Assembly (NCBI RefSeq): GCF_001297065.1
Contig: NZ_LHOX01000014.1
Span: 1-64,000 of the forward strand
From: Enterococcus sp. RIT-PI-f
GTDB taxonomy: Bacteria; Bacillota; Bacilli; Lactobacillales; Enterococcaceae
Direction: 5' to 3'
DNA: 64,000 nucleotides
The notes beneath the pieces were generated by a model. That model made no database searches. It was not told the origin of the DNA and saw nothing but the letters and a program-made list of their open reading frames with translations. The position numbers and the translations under genes are program-made. Numbering within the stretch: position 1 is the first letter of the stretch; the number at the start of each line of letters is the position of its first letter. This document shows, piece after piece, positions 5,779-14,910 of this stretch.

Positions 5779-8700
5779 TGAGATTGGTAGTGGGGAAAAT
5801 GATCTATTTGAATTTGAAGCTTTTATAAAGGACAAAGAGGTACTTGATGGCACAGCACCTTTTGATTCAAACGATCAATTAGGCAATGATTCAGATCCTA
5901 ATAATGGCATTGTCCGTACGTTTGATACGATCACCTATCCGGTAAAAGTGACCATCAATCCCAAAAAAGCGGATATGCTCAAGAATATTCGTTTGAAATT
6001 AACGGGTACATTAAAAAATGGTGTCACCAATGGCCGCGTAAACGCACGTTTTGCAATTGGAGGGAAAGAATCGATTGATCAATCCAAAGTAGAATTTGAA
6101 CAATTTTATACGATTGCGCAAACAGGAAACTCGATCATGATCCCTGTAACTGTTGAAGTGCAAGGTGCAGAGACTGGCGTTGTTTTAACACCGACAATCA
6201 AAGTAGAAGTGCTGAGTGTAGATGGCCAAGATATTTCTAATGATAAAATTTCAGCGGAATTCAAGGAATTGAAATCGGTAAAAACTTCCGGAAAAGTCAG
6301 TGTGGATGTAAAAGTAAGTAAAGGATATATAGGAACTTCAATCAGTCAAATGCTTTATCAATCAGTAGATTCATCTGCTACAAAAGACGATTTTTCGATG
6401 TTGTACCAGTTTGGCGTCTCTTTTGATGTCGTGCCCTTAAAAAATAAAAACAATCTAAAAGGGGCCACTTTTCCTTCTGGCAAATTAAATTTTCATATTG
6501 AGATATCTGGAAGAGTTGATTGGGATGATCCTGAAGAAAAAAATGTGAATTTTAACTTTTTAGCAGACAACACTCCAATCCAACTTTTTGATTATCAAAA
6601 TATTACAACCGATCTGGTACGAAAAGGAAAAGAAGATACTGCGAGTGAAACACTGGGTTCTTATACTTGGAAGTATGCTAAAAATCATAGTGTGGCACAA
6701 TCTAAAATGACCAATACGAATGACTACGAAATCGTAAAACAAGAATCGGGAAATCATGTTTGGGATAGTGGAATTTATTCAATGGAGAAATCAGTTGTTT
6801 CTTCAAACAAAGTTAAAGTAAATGGGAGTAACTATGGATATGTGATCGGTAGTACGTTTCCAGAATATCGCGCAGATAATTATAAAGGTTCTAAAGCATA
6901 CGCAGCGACTGAAAAAGCCTTCAGTACACAATCTTTTATTGTGAAAAGTCCCAATGAATATGCGGTGGGGACTGGAAAGATGAATACAAAGAATAAAGCC
7001 AATAATGTTTATTATACTGCTCAAATCGTACTAGATTCTTATGTTGATGATGAAGGAAAGACGATTGATCTGGGATTAACATCAGAAAAAATCATTATGC
7101 TTGAAAGAAACAACCCCAGTGGTGCCTATTCTTTACAGACAACTTTTTTTAGTTTTCCTGGTCAAAAACAACTAGGAACTGTAAACGTTAGTTACGGGAA
7201 TGTATCAAAAGGTGATACAAGTGTCGTGCTTGGACAAAACGTGAATATCAAAGCGGATTTGAACAGTAGAATGTATTCCTATGGCGGTGGTACGATGATT
7301 TATAAATGGAATATTGAAAGCTTTGAGTTAACGGAAGAATTTGCTGAAAAAGCACTGACATATCTATATCAGTACGGTTATGTCACATATGACGGAAGTC
7401 GTATTAGCAACAATAAAAATGAACAAAAGATCTACTTTGGCGTTCCCAAAAATAAAGATATGTCATTTGAAAACATCACTGGTTATGGGAAAGACGACTA
7501 TACCTGGTATTCAACGTATAAAGAAGCAATCAAATTTGGTCCGGTGGGTGCAATTAAAAATGATGTGCAAGATATATTAGGTAGTGGCACACCATTTTCA
7601 ACTGCTTCAATCCCTTTGAAAGTGACCACCAAAAAAATAGGGAGTAAAAACGAAGCAGGCACCTATAATGTCGAAGCGATTCAGGGTTATATGTATCCGG
7701 ATAAACAAAGAAAAGTTGAAGTAGTGATCAAAGAAAATGGCTACAACACGCCTTCACTTTATGATGATCTGGGTAGCTTAACGACACTACAATCACCAGT
7801 AGGAAATTCAGTCAATTTTGAAACGTTGGCTATCCTAAATGCAGAAGTTTCTTCTGTGGCCACTTCAGATAAGCAAACCTATTACAATTCAGAACTTGTA
7901 AATTGGTCGGTGAAAAGTTCTGTTGTGTTTCCTGTTACTGGACAATTTGGCGGAGAAGATAATCGAATCGTGTTAAAACAGGTTTTAGATAAAGGATTGA
8001 CTTATGTTTTGGGATCAGCCAAAATGGCGGGTCAAACGAAGGAACCTAAGGTAGAAAAATTAGCTGATGGCCGGACGACCTTATCGTGGGATTATCTCAT
8101 GAGTGTCGATTCAAAACAGGTGCCAGATGTGACGTACCAAACGTCTATCAATCCTTTAGCTTTGGACTCTGGGGTGCAGACCTCACAGAAGGTTCAAACG
8201 ATCATTTCAAGCCCCTTAGATACCCGTAAAGAGCATTTGCGAACGACTGAAAGCAGTATTTCTATTACAAAAGTCGGCATGGTGGGTATTTTTGAATCTC
8301 TTGACGAAGCGTATGGTCAAAAGAATAGTGACTATACTTTGACGGTGAACCCATACACCACAATCGACAATGAATTAGAAGTCAAAGGAATCACTGTTTT
8401 ACCTTATTCTGGTGATAAAGTCGGCAGTCAATTTTCTGGGGAAACGTTCTTGAAAGAAATCTCGATCGACAGTCAAAAAGATGTTGAAATTTACTTGAAT
8501 AGCCAGGTTATTTCTACCGTCAATCCTAATGAGGTTGATCTTAAAAAAGATCAATGGGTCTTGTATGAACCGACCAAAAAACAGGATCTATCACAAGTAA
8601 AAACGGTCTTTTTTGTGATAAAAGATATTTTGACCAACAAAGATGAGGTATCTGTTCATTACAAGATGGGTACTAAAAATAATGTGTTTGGGGATATCTA

Positions 8701-9838
8701 CTACAATGAAACGTCCATCAATACAGCGACTAAGTATAAACTTTCGCCCGTATCAAATCGAGTGAACTATAAGATTCGACCTAATTTTGAAGTAGGCTTA
8801 CAGCGTATCAGGATCTTTACTGCAGCTGCAGCTAAAGGATTGCCGGTTGAGATCAACCTTGAAAAAGAGATCATCAATAAGGCCGGAGAGAGTGAATCAG
8901 TCGCTTTGAATCTATATAACAAAGAGACAGGGAAAAAAGTGGCAGGCAAAACATACCTGGCAAAAGATCTCCCACTTTCTGTTACGTTAACGGTTCCTGC
9001 GAAAGGCTTACAGATCGACCAAGTCCAAAATTATGAAGCACGTATTGAGGAATACAATCCAATCAATGTAAATACAATTGATGAGGAAGGAAAAATTGAT
9101 ACCGATGGCCACACGGCAAGTCAAAAGAAGATTACCGCCACTGATACAAAAGACAAAGAACTGAAGTATCAAGGAGTCGTCATGACCGAAAGGGAAATCG
9201 GCAAAGAAATCAAAGCTTATTACGAAGATTTAAATATTCCGATAGCCAAACTCTCTAAAAGCAAAAGCGGCTATGGTATTGATCTGAATCACTATACGCT
9301 TTCTTATACCAATGCATTAGGTGATCTTTCGACGATACAAACCAAGCTTTTGATCGATCCTAATCTCGTCGATTCGACTATGAACCTTAAAGAGCAATCT
9401 GGGTTTAAAGCAATTGATTTGATCACGCTTGATGCTGAGGTCGATGAAAGCGAAACAAAAGAATCCATGTCATATGAGTTTCCAGAAGTCTTGATCCGAC
9501 AAGGAGACGGTGCTTCATTTCTTAAGGCTCAAAAAGAAGAAATTGAATTATCTAGTGAGAATCAAAATTTATTTGAAGGGGGGAATAAACTGTACGTACC
9601 AATTTGGATAAACGGTGAGGGAAGCTATCCAATCAAATTTGTCAGCGAATCACCGGTAGGTATTAATGAAATTGAGTTTGAAGTCATTAATACACAAGAG
9701 ATTTACGCATATATGTATGCCACGATCGATAGTCATACGAAAGAAGATGATGAATTACTTTTGACCCCGATATATCCAGACTCTACTACGCCAAATGGCT
9801 GGTCTAGTGAAGATATAGAATGGTTACGTGGCAAATAA
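5693..9838 (+). CDS. Large secreted adhesin-like surface protein
   Basis: 1381 residues from ATG 5693, chosen because AAGGA lies 8 nt upstream and the product then begins with a classical signal peptide (basic MSFLKKIRF, then a Leu/Phe core, cleavage near KISAAA). The rest is a long Thr/Lys/Ser-rich, beta-strand-like series of modules of the type seen in Gram-positive adhesins. I see no LPxTG motif and no C-terminal membrane span: it ends SSEDIEWLRGK. It must therefore be released, held non-covalently, or held by partners. It sits directly before the pilus-like module (next gene starts 14 bp later), so a role in cell-cell contact or as an appendage tip is a reasonable inference. Confidence 0.65.
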   Translation: MSFLKKIRFPLLFLLLLFLFSSKISAAADEIGSGENDLFEFEAFIKDKEVLDGTAPFDSNDQLGNDSDPNNGIVRTFDTITYPVKVTINPKKADMLKNIRLKLTGTLKNGVTNGRVNARFAIGGKESIDQSKVEFEQFYTIAQTGNSIMIPVTVEVQGAETGVVLTPTIKVEVLSVDGQDISNDKISAEFKELKSVKTSGKVSVDVKVSKGYIGTSISQMLYQSVDSSATKDDFSMLYQFGVSFDVVPLKNKNNLKGATFPSGKLNFHIEISGRVDWDDPEEKNVNFNFLADNTPIQLFDYQNITTDLVRKGKEDTASETLGSYTWKYAKNHSVAQSKMTNTNDYEIVKQESGNHVWDSGIYSMEKSVVSSNKVKVNGSNYGYVIGSTFPEYRADNYKGSKAYAATEKAFSTQSFIVKSPNEYAVGTGKMNTKNKANNVYYTAQIVLDSYVDDEGKTIDLGLTSEKIIMLERNNPSGAYSLQTTFFSFPGQKQLGTVNVSYGNVSKGDTSVVLGQNVNIKADLNSRMYSYGGGTMIYKWNIESFELTEEFAEKALTYLYQYGYVTYDGSRISNNKNEQKIYFGVPKNKDMSFENITGYGKDDYTWYSTYKEAIKFGPVGAIKNDVQDILGSGTPFSTASIPLKVTTKKIGSKNEAGTYNVEAIQGYMYPDKQRKVEVVIKENGYNTPSLYDDLGSLTTLQSPVGNSVNFETLAILNAEVSSVATSDKQTYYNSELVNWSVKSSVVFPVTGQFGGEDNRIVLKQVLDKGLTYVLGSAKMAGQTKEPKVEKLADGRTTLSWDYLMSVDSKQVPDVTYQTSINPLALDSGVQTSQKVQTIISSPLDTRKEHLRTTESSISITKVGMVGIFESLDEAYGQKNSDYTLTVNPYTTIDNELEVKGITVLPYSGDKVGSQFSGETFLKEISIDSQKDVEIYLNSQVISTVNPNEVDLKKDQWVLYEPTKKQDLSQVKTVFFVIKDILTNKDEVSVHYKMGTKNNVFGDIYYNETSINTATKYKLSPVSNRVNYKIRPNFEVGLQRIRIFTAAAAKGLPVEINLEKEIINKAGESESVALNLYNKETGKKVAGKTYLAKDLPLSVTLTVPAKGLQIDQVQNYEARIEEYNPINVNTIDEEGKIDTDGHTASQKKITATDTKDKELKYQGVVMTEREIGKEIKAYYEDLNIPIAKLSKSKSGYGIDLNHYTLSYTNALGDLSTIQTKLLIDPNLVDSTMNLKEQSGFKAIDLITLDAEVDESETKESMSYEFPEVLIRQGDGASFLKAQKEEIELSSENQNLFEGGNKLYVPIWINGEGSYPIKFVSESPVGINEIEFEVINTQEIYAYMYATIDSHTKEDDELLLTPIYPDSTTPNGWSSEDIEWLRGK

Positions 9839-9851
9839 GGAGTTGGACAAA

Positions 9852-10172
9852 ATGTATGGGACAACTGTTTACAACGTACGAACGGAGTTTCAAAGATCCA
9901 ACAGTAGTATCAGGAAAGTCATCTTTCGCTTTTTAGGCTTGTTTCTATTGTTGTTTCTGGTCAGACAGTTTCTAGATATTCCATTGAATCTGTTAAACCA
10001 GGCGAGTTCGTCCTTTTTAAATTTTGGTTCGGGGACTGGCGGCGTTACTGTATCATTGACTTCTGCCATTCAGCACAATCAATTGGTACAATCTGTGGTT
10101 GTTTTCTTTACTGGGATCGCTGCAGTATGTACAAAATTTTATGATGAGATCAAAGCATTGATTATTAAATGA
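9852..10172 (+). CDS. Small membrane protein of the pilus-like module
   Basis: 106 residues from ATG 9852 (AAGGAG 9 nt upstream; an in-frame GTG at 9828 lacks a site). It has two hydrophobic spans, VIFRFLGLFLLLFLVRQFL and VQSVVVFFTGIAAVC, around a Gly/Ser-rich linker. A strong terminator follows at 10174. It may be a minor subunit or a membrane component of the apparatus; no family recognised. Confidence 0.5.
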   Translation: MYGTTVYNVRTEFQRSNSSIRKVIFRFLGLFLLLFLVRQFLDIPLNLLNQASSSFLNFGSGTGGVTVSLTSAIQHNQLVQSVVVFFTGIAAVCTKFYDEIKALIIK

Positions 10173-10173
10173 C

Positions 10174-10204
10174 AAGTACAAGCCTTAGTGGCTTGTACTT
10201 TTTA
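10174..10204 (+). terminator. Terminator or attenuator before the pilin-like gene
   Basis: AAGTACAAGCC (10174-10184) and GGCTTGTACTT (10190-10200) with a 5-nt loop and a T-run. It lies 20 bp ahead of the 54-residue pilin-like gene inside the operon, so it would reduce or separate transcription there. Confidence 0.75.
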
Positions 10205-10225
10205 ATTCAAAAAGGAGGTGAACAC

Positions 10226-10390
10226 ATGAAAGTAGTTGAAGATCACATGAATACAATTATCGGTGTTGGTATCATGATCGTTATTGTTGTTTCGTTAGGC
10301 GCGCTGTTGATCAAATACGTACCTGAACAAGCAACCTCTATGTTGAACAAAGTAACAGATTACATCAACACGTTGTCTATTGGGAAATAA
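10226..10390 (+). CDS. Small pilin-like membrane protein
   Basis: 54 residues from ATG 10226 with a perfect AAAGGAGGTGA site. A short charged N-terminus (MKVVEDHMNT), one hydrophobic helix (IIGVGIMIVIVVSLGALLI) and an amphipathic C-terminal helix match the size and shape of Flp/Tad major pilins. A classical prepilin-peptidase site (Gly followed by Glu at +5) is not evident. The gene is bracketed by hairpins on both sides, as is common for highly expressed pilin genes, and lies upstream of the assembly ATPase. Confidence 0.55.
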   Translation: MKVVEDHMNTIIGVGIMIVIVVSLGALLIKYVPEQATSMLNKVTDYINTLSIGK

Positions 10391-10399
10391 GTTGAAATG

Positions 10400-10430
10400 C
10401 AAAGGAAGGAAGTTAATCTTTCTTCCTTTG
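10400..10430 (+). terminator. Hairpin after the pilin-like gene
   Basis: CAAAGGAAG (10400-10408) pairs with CTTCCTTTG (10422-10430), with additional inner pairs. The trailing T-content is weak (TGGTTTCTT), so it may be a partial terminator or an RNA-stabilising hairpin. Confidence 0.5.
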
Positions 10431-10455
10431 TGGTTTCTTAGAGGAGCAACAAAAA

Positions 10456-10845
10456 ATGACACAATATTTTAAACAAATCACGATCGTCTTGTTAGGTATG
10501 GTGTTTATGCTAATGATCTCATGGTTTTTTGTCGGCTCTCTCAAAAGAGATACCGAAAGTTTTAACTTGGTAGAGGCTTTGAGATCAACGGCCATATCGA
10601 ATAAAGATGACTCTGCGCGCATTCAACCAGGTGCTTTTTATCTGAATGAGGAAAATTTTGAAAAAGAGTTTACTGAATCTGTAAAGAAGCAGCCGATTTA
10701 TGCAAAAGAAGCAGTCAATATCTCGTTTAATTATTTGAGAACGGATGATGGCAAGGGCATCAAAGCAATACGCGCATATGTCGAAGTCAATAGTCAAGTT
10801 GAAGAAGCCACTTGTGTATTAAGTACACCTGAAGGAGGAGGATAG
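10456..10845 (+). CDS. Pseudopilin/TadE-like single-span protein
   Basis: 129 residues from ATG 10456 (GAGGAGC upstream), with one N-terminal membrane helix (ITIVLLGMVFMLMISWFFVGSL) and an extracytoplasmic domain of about 95 residues. It is directly upstream of the assembly ATPase (1-bp gap). The layout matches minor pilins of Tad and type II-like systems. Family assignment is by architecture and context only. Confidence 0.5.
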   Translation: MTQYFKQITIVLLGMVFMLMISWFFVGSLKRDTESFNLVEALRSTAISNKDDSARIQPGAFYLNEENFEKEFTESVKKQPIYAKEAVNISFNYLRTDDGKGIKAIRAYVEVNSQVEEATCVLSTPEGGG

Positions 10846-10846
10846 G

Positions 10847-12313
10847 ATGGTCATACAAGTAAAAGAGAAAGCTACGAATGACACGAATGATCGATTAGGC
10901 AAGCAACTGACCGCAAAAGTATCGACGGCTCTCTTGAATCAACAATTAAAGCACGCGACTGAAGAGCCCCTCGAATCGGATGATGGGACATTGATCAAAC
11001 TTGTAACAGATGAAGAAATCATCGGCATTCGAGAAGACTTAGTTAGCAATTATCCGGAACTAGTCACTGAAGCCTTTCATTCTAGTGCATTGCGTCAAAA
11101 ACTTGTGACGATCGTGCTGGAAGAGCAACGCTATGGAAAAAATGAAATTGGGATCAAAAAAGCAGAATATGTCGTTGATGAAATCGTTGGGTTAGGATTT
11201 ATCGAACAGTTGCTAAAAAATGATGATACGATCACTGATATCGGTTGGAACGGTACATTTCTAACCGTTGAAAATGCGACTCAGCGGCGATTCTATACAG
11301 CAGATCAATTACAGATCCGTGATCCGGAAACGGCAATCTTTCGGATCGTCAAAAAATTTGCGGACGCTGCAGGTAAGCCATTCAGCCGAACAGATCCAAT
11401 TCTTGATAGTGTCCTAGGAAAATTACGTGTGAATGCGATCCATAAAGTGTTAAGCCCTTCTGGTACTACTTTTTCCTTGCGGGTCGTACGTCCTAGACTG
11501 GCATTGACGATGGAGAACTTTTCAGATTTTGCGCCTGCGTACATCATTGATTTTCTAAAAGTGATCATGAAAACAGGTTGTATGGCTATTATCGGTGGGG
11601 AAACAGGATCTGGTAAAACGGAATTTATGAAGTTGATGCTTTCTTTTATCCCAAAAACAGATCGTATTTTCATGATCGAAGATGTTCCTGAAACGCATAT
11701 CAAGAAAATATTGCCTGAAAATGATATCTTCTCGCTTGTGACAGGAGGCGTTGTGACAATCTCTGACTTGGTTGCAGCATCTTTACGGAACTATCCTAAA
11801 TGGATCGTTCCATCAGAAACGAGGGGCCCTGAAGCGTATGAAATGATTCAAGCCGCAAGAACTGGTCATAGAGGTGTCACTTCATTGCATGGGCCAAATT
11901 GTCGCTCCTATCCAAGGCGCTTAGTGACTATGTCTGGGATGGGGTATTCGATCAATGAGACTGCAGTTGAAGAAGACGTATTAACGTATGTTGATTTTGG
12001 TTTTCATATCAAGACAGCCTATATTGAGATCGATCGAGAAAAACTGATTTTCCATAAAGTCCGCTACTTATCAGAAATAGTTGAGTACTCGACCGAAAAA
12101 ATTGCCACAACATTGTTCAAACAAGTTCTAAACAACGGTACATTTTATGAAACGACTGGTCTGTTATCAGAAGAGTACGTCAGTCGGATGGGGGAGCATT
12201 TTATTGATTTTGCTTTTCCGAAAAGAGAACAATCAGTTTTAACTAAGTCACCTGAATTGACTAGTTTACTTCAAAAAGCAGTAGAAGAAGCAGGAAATAC
12301 TCATGAGAATTAG
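10847..12313 (+). CDS. TadA/CpaF-family secretion ATPase
   Basis: 488 residues. Walker A GGETGSGKTEF is near residue 250, an acidic Walker B-like FMIEDVPETH follows, and a His-box region SLHGPNCRSYPRRL lies near residue 345. This is the pattern of type II/IV secretion ATPases of the TadA/CpaF/VirB11 branch. A long N-terminal domain with TDIGWNG fits CpaF. It would power pilus assembly at the cytoplasmic face. Its stop overlaps the start of the TadB-like gene by 11 bp, so the two are translationally coupled. CpaF-type rather than VirB11-type is favoured because two GspF-like genes follow. Confidence 0.85.
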   Translation: MVIQVKEKATNDTNDRLGKQLTAKVSTALLNQQLKHATEEPLESDDGTLIKLVTDEEIIGIREDLVSNYPELVTEAFHSSALRQKLVTIVLEEQRYGKNEIGIKKAEYVVDEIVGLGFIEQLLKNDDTITDIGWNGTFLTVENATQRRFYTADQLQIRDPETAIFRIVKKFADAAGKPFSRTDPILDSVLGKLRVNAIHKVLSPSGTTFSLRVVRPRLALTMENFSDFAPAYIIDFLKVIMKTGCMAIIGGETGSGKTEFMKLMLSFIPKTDRIFMIEDVPETHIKKILPENDIFSLVTGGVVTISDLVAASLRNYPKWIVPSETRGPEAYEMIQAARTGHRGVTSLHGPNCRSYPRRLVTMSGMGYSINETAVEEDVLTYVDFGFHIKTAYIEIDREKLIFHKVRYLSEIVEYSTEKIATTLFKQVLNNGTFYETTGLLSEEYVSRMGEHFIDFAFPKREQSVLTKSPELTSLLQKAVEEAGNTHEN

Positions 12314-13160
12314 TCAATTACAAACCAAGCAATCCAATCGTGTAAATATCGAAGAGCTGCATGCATTGAACAGTGCATATGGGCAGCGTTTGTCTGGTAA
12401 AGATTTGATCTTTCTCATAGGCTATCCCGCTTTTATTATTGGTGGATTGGTGTTTTTAATGACCTATGTCTGGTGGGCAGTGGTTATTGCGGTATTGAGC
12501 GGACTTTATTTAGGATACAAGATCATCCTTCCGCAAACTGTTGCCCGTCGATATGAAACCCAATCATTTTTAGCCAGAAACAAATTTTTGACCTTGATGA
12601 CACAGGTCATGGAAGACCACAGTCGGACAGTTGATCAATCATTGCAGATGGTTGCCAAAAGGCTGGATGGTGAACTGCAGATCGAATTAAGTCAATTGAT
12701 CGCCGCGTTGAACGTGGGATCAGATCCACAAAGGGTCTCGGAGCTATTAAAAGCGCTGGGGCAAAAGTATCGAACAGATCTTTTCTTTGGCCAATATCTG
12801 GATCAATTAGAAACCATTCTTCAAGAAGGAAAAGAAAATGTAGAAGCGTTACAAGAAATACTGACCTATCACAATAAAGTACTGGAAAAGATGAATGAAT
12901 TTCGGAGAATTAAGGACACATTATGGGCAGGGGTCAAAATCATGACCATTGCTTTTTTAGGTATGATCCTTCTTATGCATGCGGCGTCTTACATCATGAC
13001 GGGTAATCTTGATCAGTATATTCAAGGGTTTGCCCATCATTTCATTGGCTATACGATTGCGGCGATCTGTTCTGTTTCTTTCTTTTTTATCTTTAAAAAA
13101 TTCTTTAGAGATTACTTTGATGATTCAGTAACGGAATTGGAGGTGCGGACAAAAAAATGA
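12303..13160 (+). CDS. TadB-like (GspF/T2SSF) membrane protein
   Basis: 285 residues with two membrane spans near residues 36-75 and two near residues 215-265, separated by a cytoplasmic helical domain of about 130 residues (QVMEDHSRTVDQSLQMVAKRL). This is the arrangement of TadB/GspF inner-membrane platform proteins. It overlaps the ATPase gene and, by ATGA, the next gene. It would form the membrane platform on which the ATPase acts. Confidence 0.7.
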   Translation: MRISQLQTKQSNRVNIEELHALNSAYGQRLSGKDLIFLIGYPAFIIGGLVFLMTYVWWAVVIAVLSGLYLGYKIILPQTVARRYETQSFLARNKFLTLMTQVMEDHSRTVDQSLQMVAKRLDGELQIELSQLIAALNVGSDPQRVSELLKALGQKYRTDLFFGQYLDQLETILQEGKENVEALQEILTYHNKVLEKMNEFRRIKDTLWAGVKIMTIAFLGMILLMHAASYIMTGNLDQYIQGFAHHFIGYTIAAICSVSFFFIFKKFFRDYFDDSVTELEVRTKK

Positions 13161-13921
13161 ATATGACAGTTCGTCTGAAGCAATCAGCAAAAAATCAAAA
13201 AAAACCTTTCTTCTCTCGGTTCTTGCCAGAAAAGCAATACAATTATCTCCTTTTAATGAATAATAGTCTTTCTGATATTGAACAGTGGACAAAGCGCTTG
13301 ATTCTTTTACTGTTCTTTTTTGTTGTTTCGTTTCTATTGTTAGGCATCTTGCTTGGCTGGCAATTGTTTGTGATAGGTGCGTTGTTCAGTGCTGCAACCT
13401 ATTGGCTTAAATTAAATCGAATCTCTAATACGTATTATCAATTTCGTTTTGAACGTCAGGTACAGTTTTCAGATTTTGAAAAATTACTCGTTCCGGTTTT
13501 AAAGCAAACAAAAGGTGGCATCAATGTACGTTCGATATTAGAGCGACTTTTGCCAAGAATTCCTAATGAGATCGATAAAAAGATCCTTCAGCGATTGATG
13601 CTAGATATTACGCACCATCCGGAAAGCTATGAACCGTATGAAAATTTTGCCAAACAAATGTCTGAGACAGATAGCAGTGTCTTGTTCATGATCACGCTGG
13701 CTGATTTAGACCAAGGGGTCAAGGACTTGCGAGTGATCGATCGTTTAGCAAAAATTGCTATGAACGAAACAATGGAAGGAATCGACCAGATCATAGAATA
13801 TAAGCTGAAAAAATTCTCAGGATTATTTCTCAAAATCATGCTTATTATTGTGATTTTTCTATTAGGGAATGGTATTTCGATCGTTGTATTTAATCTAGGA
13901 AAACTATTCATCTATTTTTAG
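13157..13921 (+). CDS. TadC-like (GspF/T2SSF) membrane protein
   Basis: 254 residues, with a double membrane span near residues 46-85, a cytoplasmic helical domain of about 120 residues (VPVLKQTKGGINVRSILERL) and a C-terminal span (IMLIIVIFLLGNGISIVVF). It is the usual second, TadC-type partner of the preceding gene, with a 4-bp ATGA overlap. Confidence 0.65.
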   Translation: MNMTVRLKQSAKNQKKPFFSRFLPEKQYNYLLLMNNSLSDIEQWTKRLILLLFFFVVSFLLLGILLGWQLFVIGALFSAATYWLKLNRISNTYYQFRFERQVQFSDFEKLLVPVLKQTKGGINVRSILERLLPRIPNEIDKKILQRLMLDITHHPESYEPYENFAKQMSETDSSVLFMITLADLDQGVKDLRVIDRLAKIAMNETMEGIDQIIEYKLKKFSGLFLKIMLIIVIFLLGNGISIVVFNLGKLFIYF

Positions 13922-13935
13922 GAGGTGGACATTTA

Positions 13936-14304
13936 ATGGGAACAGAAGATGAATTAGGTGAGATCTTCAGTGCATTTTTCTTATGTTTTTCAATTATCGT
14001 TTTTTGCGGTGTTTTAGTCTTTGGTTATCAGCTGCAAACGATCACTACTTTCCGGCAACAAGTCAATTACCAAATCGAACGCAAGGGCGGATTGACGCCA
14101 GAAGCTGTTTCGGAGTTGAAAGAATACTCTGAAGAGCATTTTCATGGGTGGTATACAGTTGAAAGTACCCGTTTAAATGAAAAAGTGACATTTGGAGAAG
14201 TTGTGGATTATACGATCAAAGCGACTTATCCAATCACTTTCTTACCTGACTCAGTGGATATCAAGCTAGGAGTCATGGGACAAGCGCCTTCTCAAGTGAG
14301 GTGA
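13936..14304 (+). CDS. TadE-like minor pilin
   Basis: 122 residues from ATG 13936 (AGGAGGTGG upstream). It has an acidic N-terminus, one hydrophobic helix (FSAFFLCFSIIVFCGVLVFGY) and a small extracytoplasmic domain that begins FRQQVNYQIERKGGLTPEA, a pattern seen in Firmicute TadE/DUF4320-like proteins. It is placed immediately after the TadB/TadC pair. Confidence 0.5.
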   Translation: MGTEDELGEIFSAFFLCFSIIVFCGVLVFGYQLQTITTFRQQVNYQIERKGGLTPEAVSELKEYSEEHFHGWYTVESTRLNEKVTFGEVVDYTIKATYPITFLPDSVDIKLGVMGQAPSQVR

Positions 14305-14308
14305 GGAC

Positions 14309-14461
14309 ATGAAAACCATAGGTAAGACATTGATCAAATTTTTTAGAATAGCGATCACGGTCGCTATTTGTTGCGTGATCATCAAATTATTTTTTGATTA
14401 TCAAGAATCGATCAAAGATTTTTGGAATCAGTGGTGGGAACAAGGCACGATTCGAATGTAA
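14309..14461 (+). CDS. 50-residue membrane protein
   Basis: ATG 14309 overlaps the spacer after the TadE-like gene (GTGAGG upstream). One membrane helix (RIAITVAICCVIIKLFF) and an amphipathic, Trp-rich C-terminus (DFWNQWWEQGTIRM). It is likely a small structural component of the same apparatus. Confidence 0.5.
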   Translation: MKTIGKTLIKFFRIAITVAICCVIIKLFFDYQESIKDFWNQWWEQGTIRM

Positions 14462-14473
14462 GGAGGTGATCAA

Positions 14474-14884
14474 GTGACAGGACAATATCGGGTTCATTTT
14501 TCGAATGTAGACAAGAAATTGTCTCGAAAATACCGTGTATTGAACAAAAAAGCGATCCACGGTATCTTCCAAGCGCAACAAGTGTTAGAGCAGCTGCAGC
14601 GTTCTTTATCGGAGACTACGACGTTGTCAGTAATTATTGAAAATGATCGACAAGAGTTTGCGATAGAAGACGTAAAAATAGATCCTATCCAGCCAGCGAT
14701 CCAATTATTGGATATTCTACAAGATCAGTTTTTATCGCTTCAATCAGATACCGTGGATGGCGCAAAAATCTACATGGAAATTAACCGGCAATTCAACGAA
14801 GAACGAAAAGTATTACCGGAAATGGAACCAAGACAAAAACGAACCTACTCGAAAAAATCGAGGGGTTTTTCTTTTTTTAGATAA
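14474..14884 (+). CDS. Hypothetical soluble protein of the transfer operon
   Basis: 136 residues from GTG 14474, with AAGGAGGTGATC just upstream. Helical, with a basic C-terminal tail (RQKRTYSKKSRGFSFFR). No family recognised. A complete Rho-independent terminator lies inside its last codons. Confidence 0.5.
   Translation: MTGQYRVHFSNVDKKLSRKYRVLNKKAIHGIFQAQQVLEQLQRSLSETTTLSVIIENDRQEFAIEDVKIDPIQPAIQLLDILQDQFLSLQSDTVDGAKIYMEINRQFNEERKVLPEMEPRQKRTYSKKSRGFSFFR
14842..14880 (+). terminator. Terminator embedded in a 3' coding end
   Basis: AACCtaCTCGA-aaaaa-TCGAGgGGTT followed by TTTCTTTTTTT, inside the last 14 codons of the gene at 14474. It marks the boundary between the Tad-like module and the T4SS module. 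Confidence 0.7.
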
Positions 14885-14910
14885 TCAATTAGAAAGGAAG
14901 GAGGAAGCGT

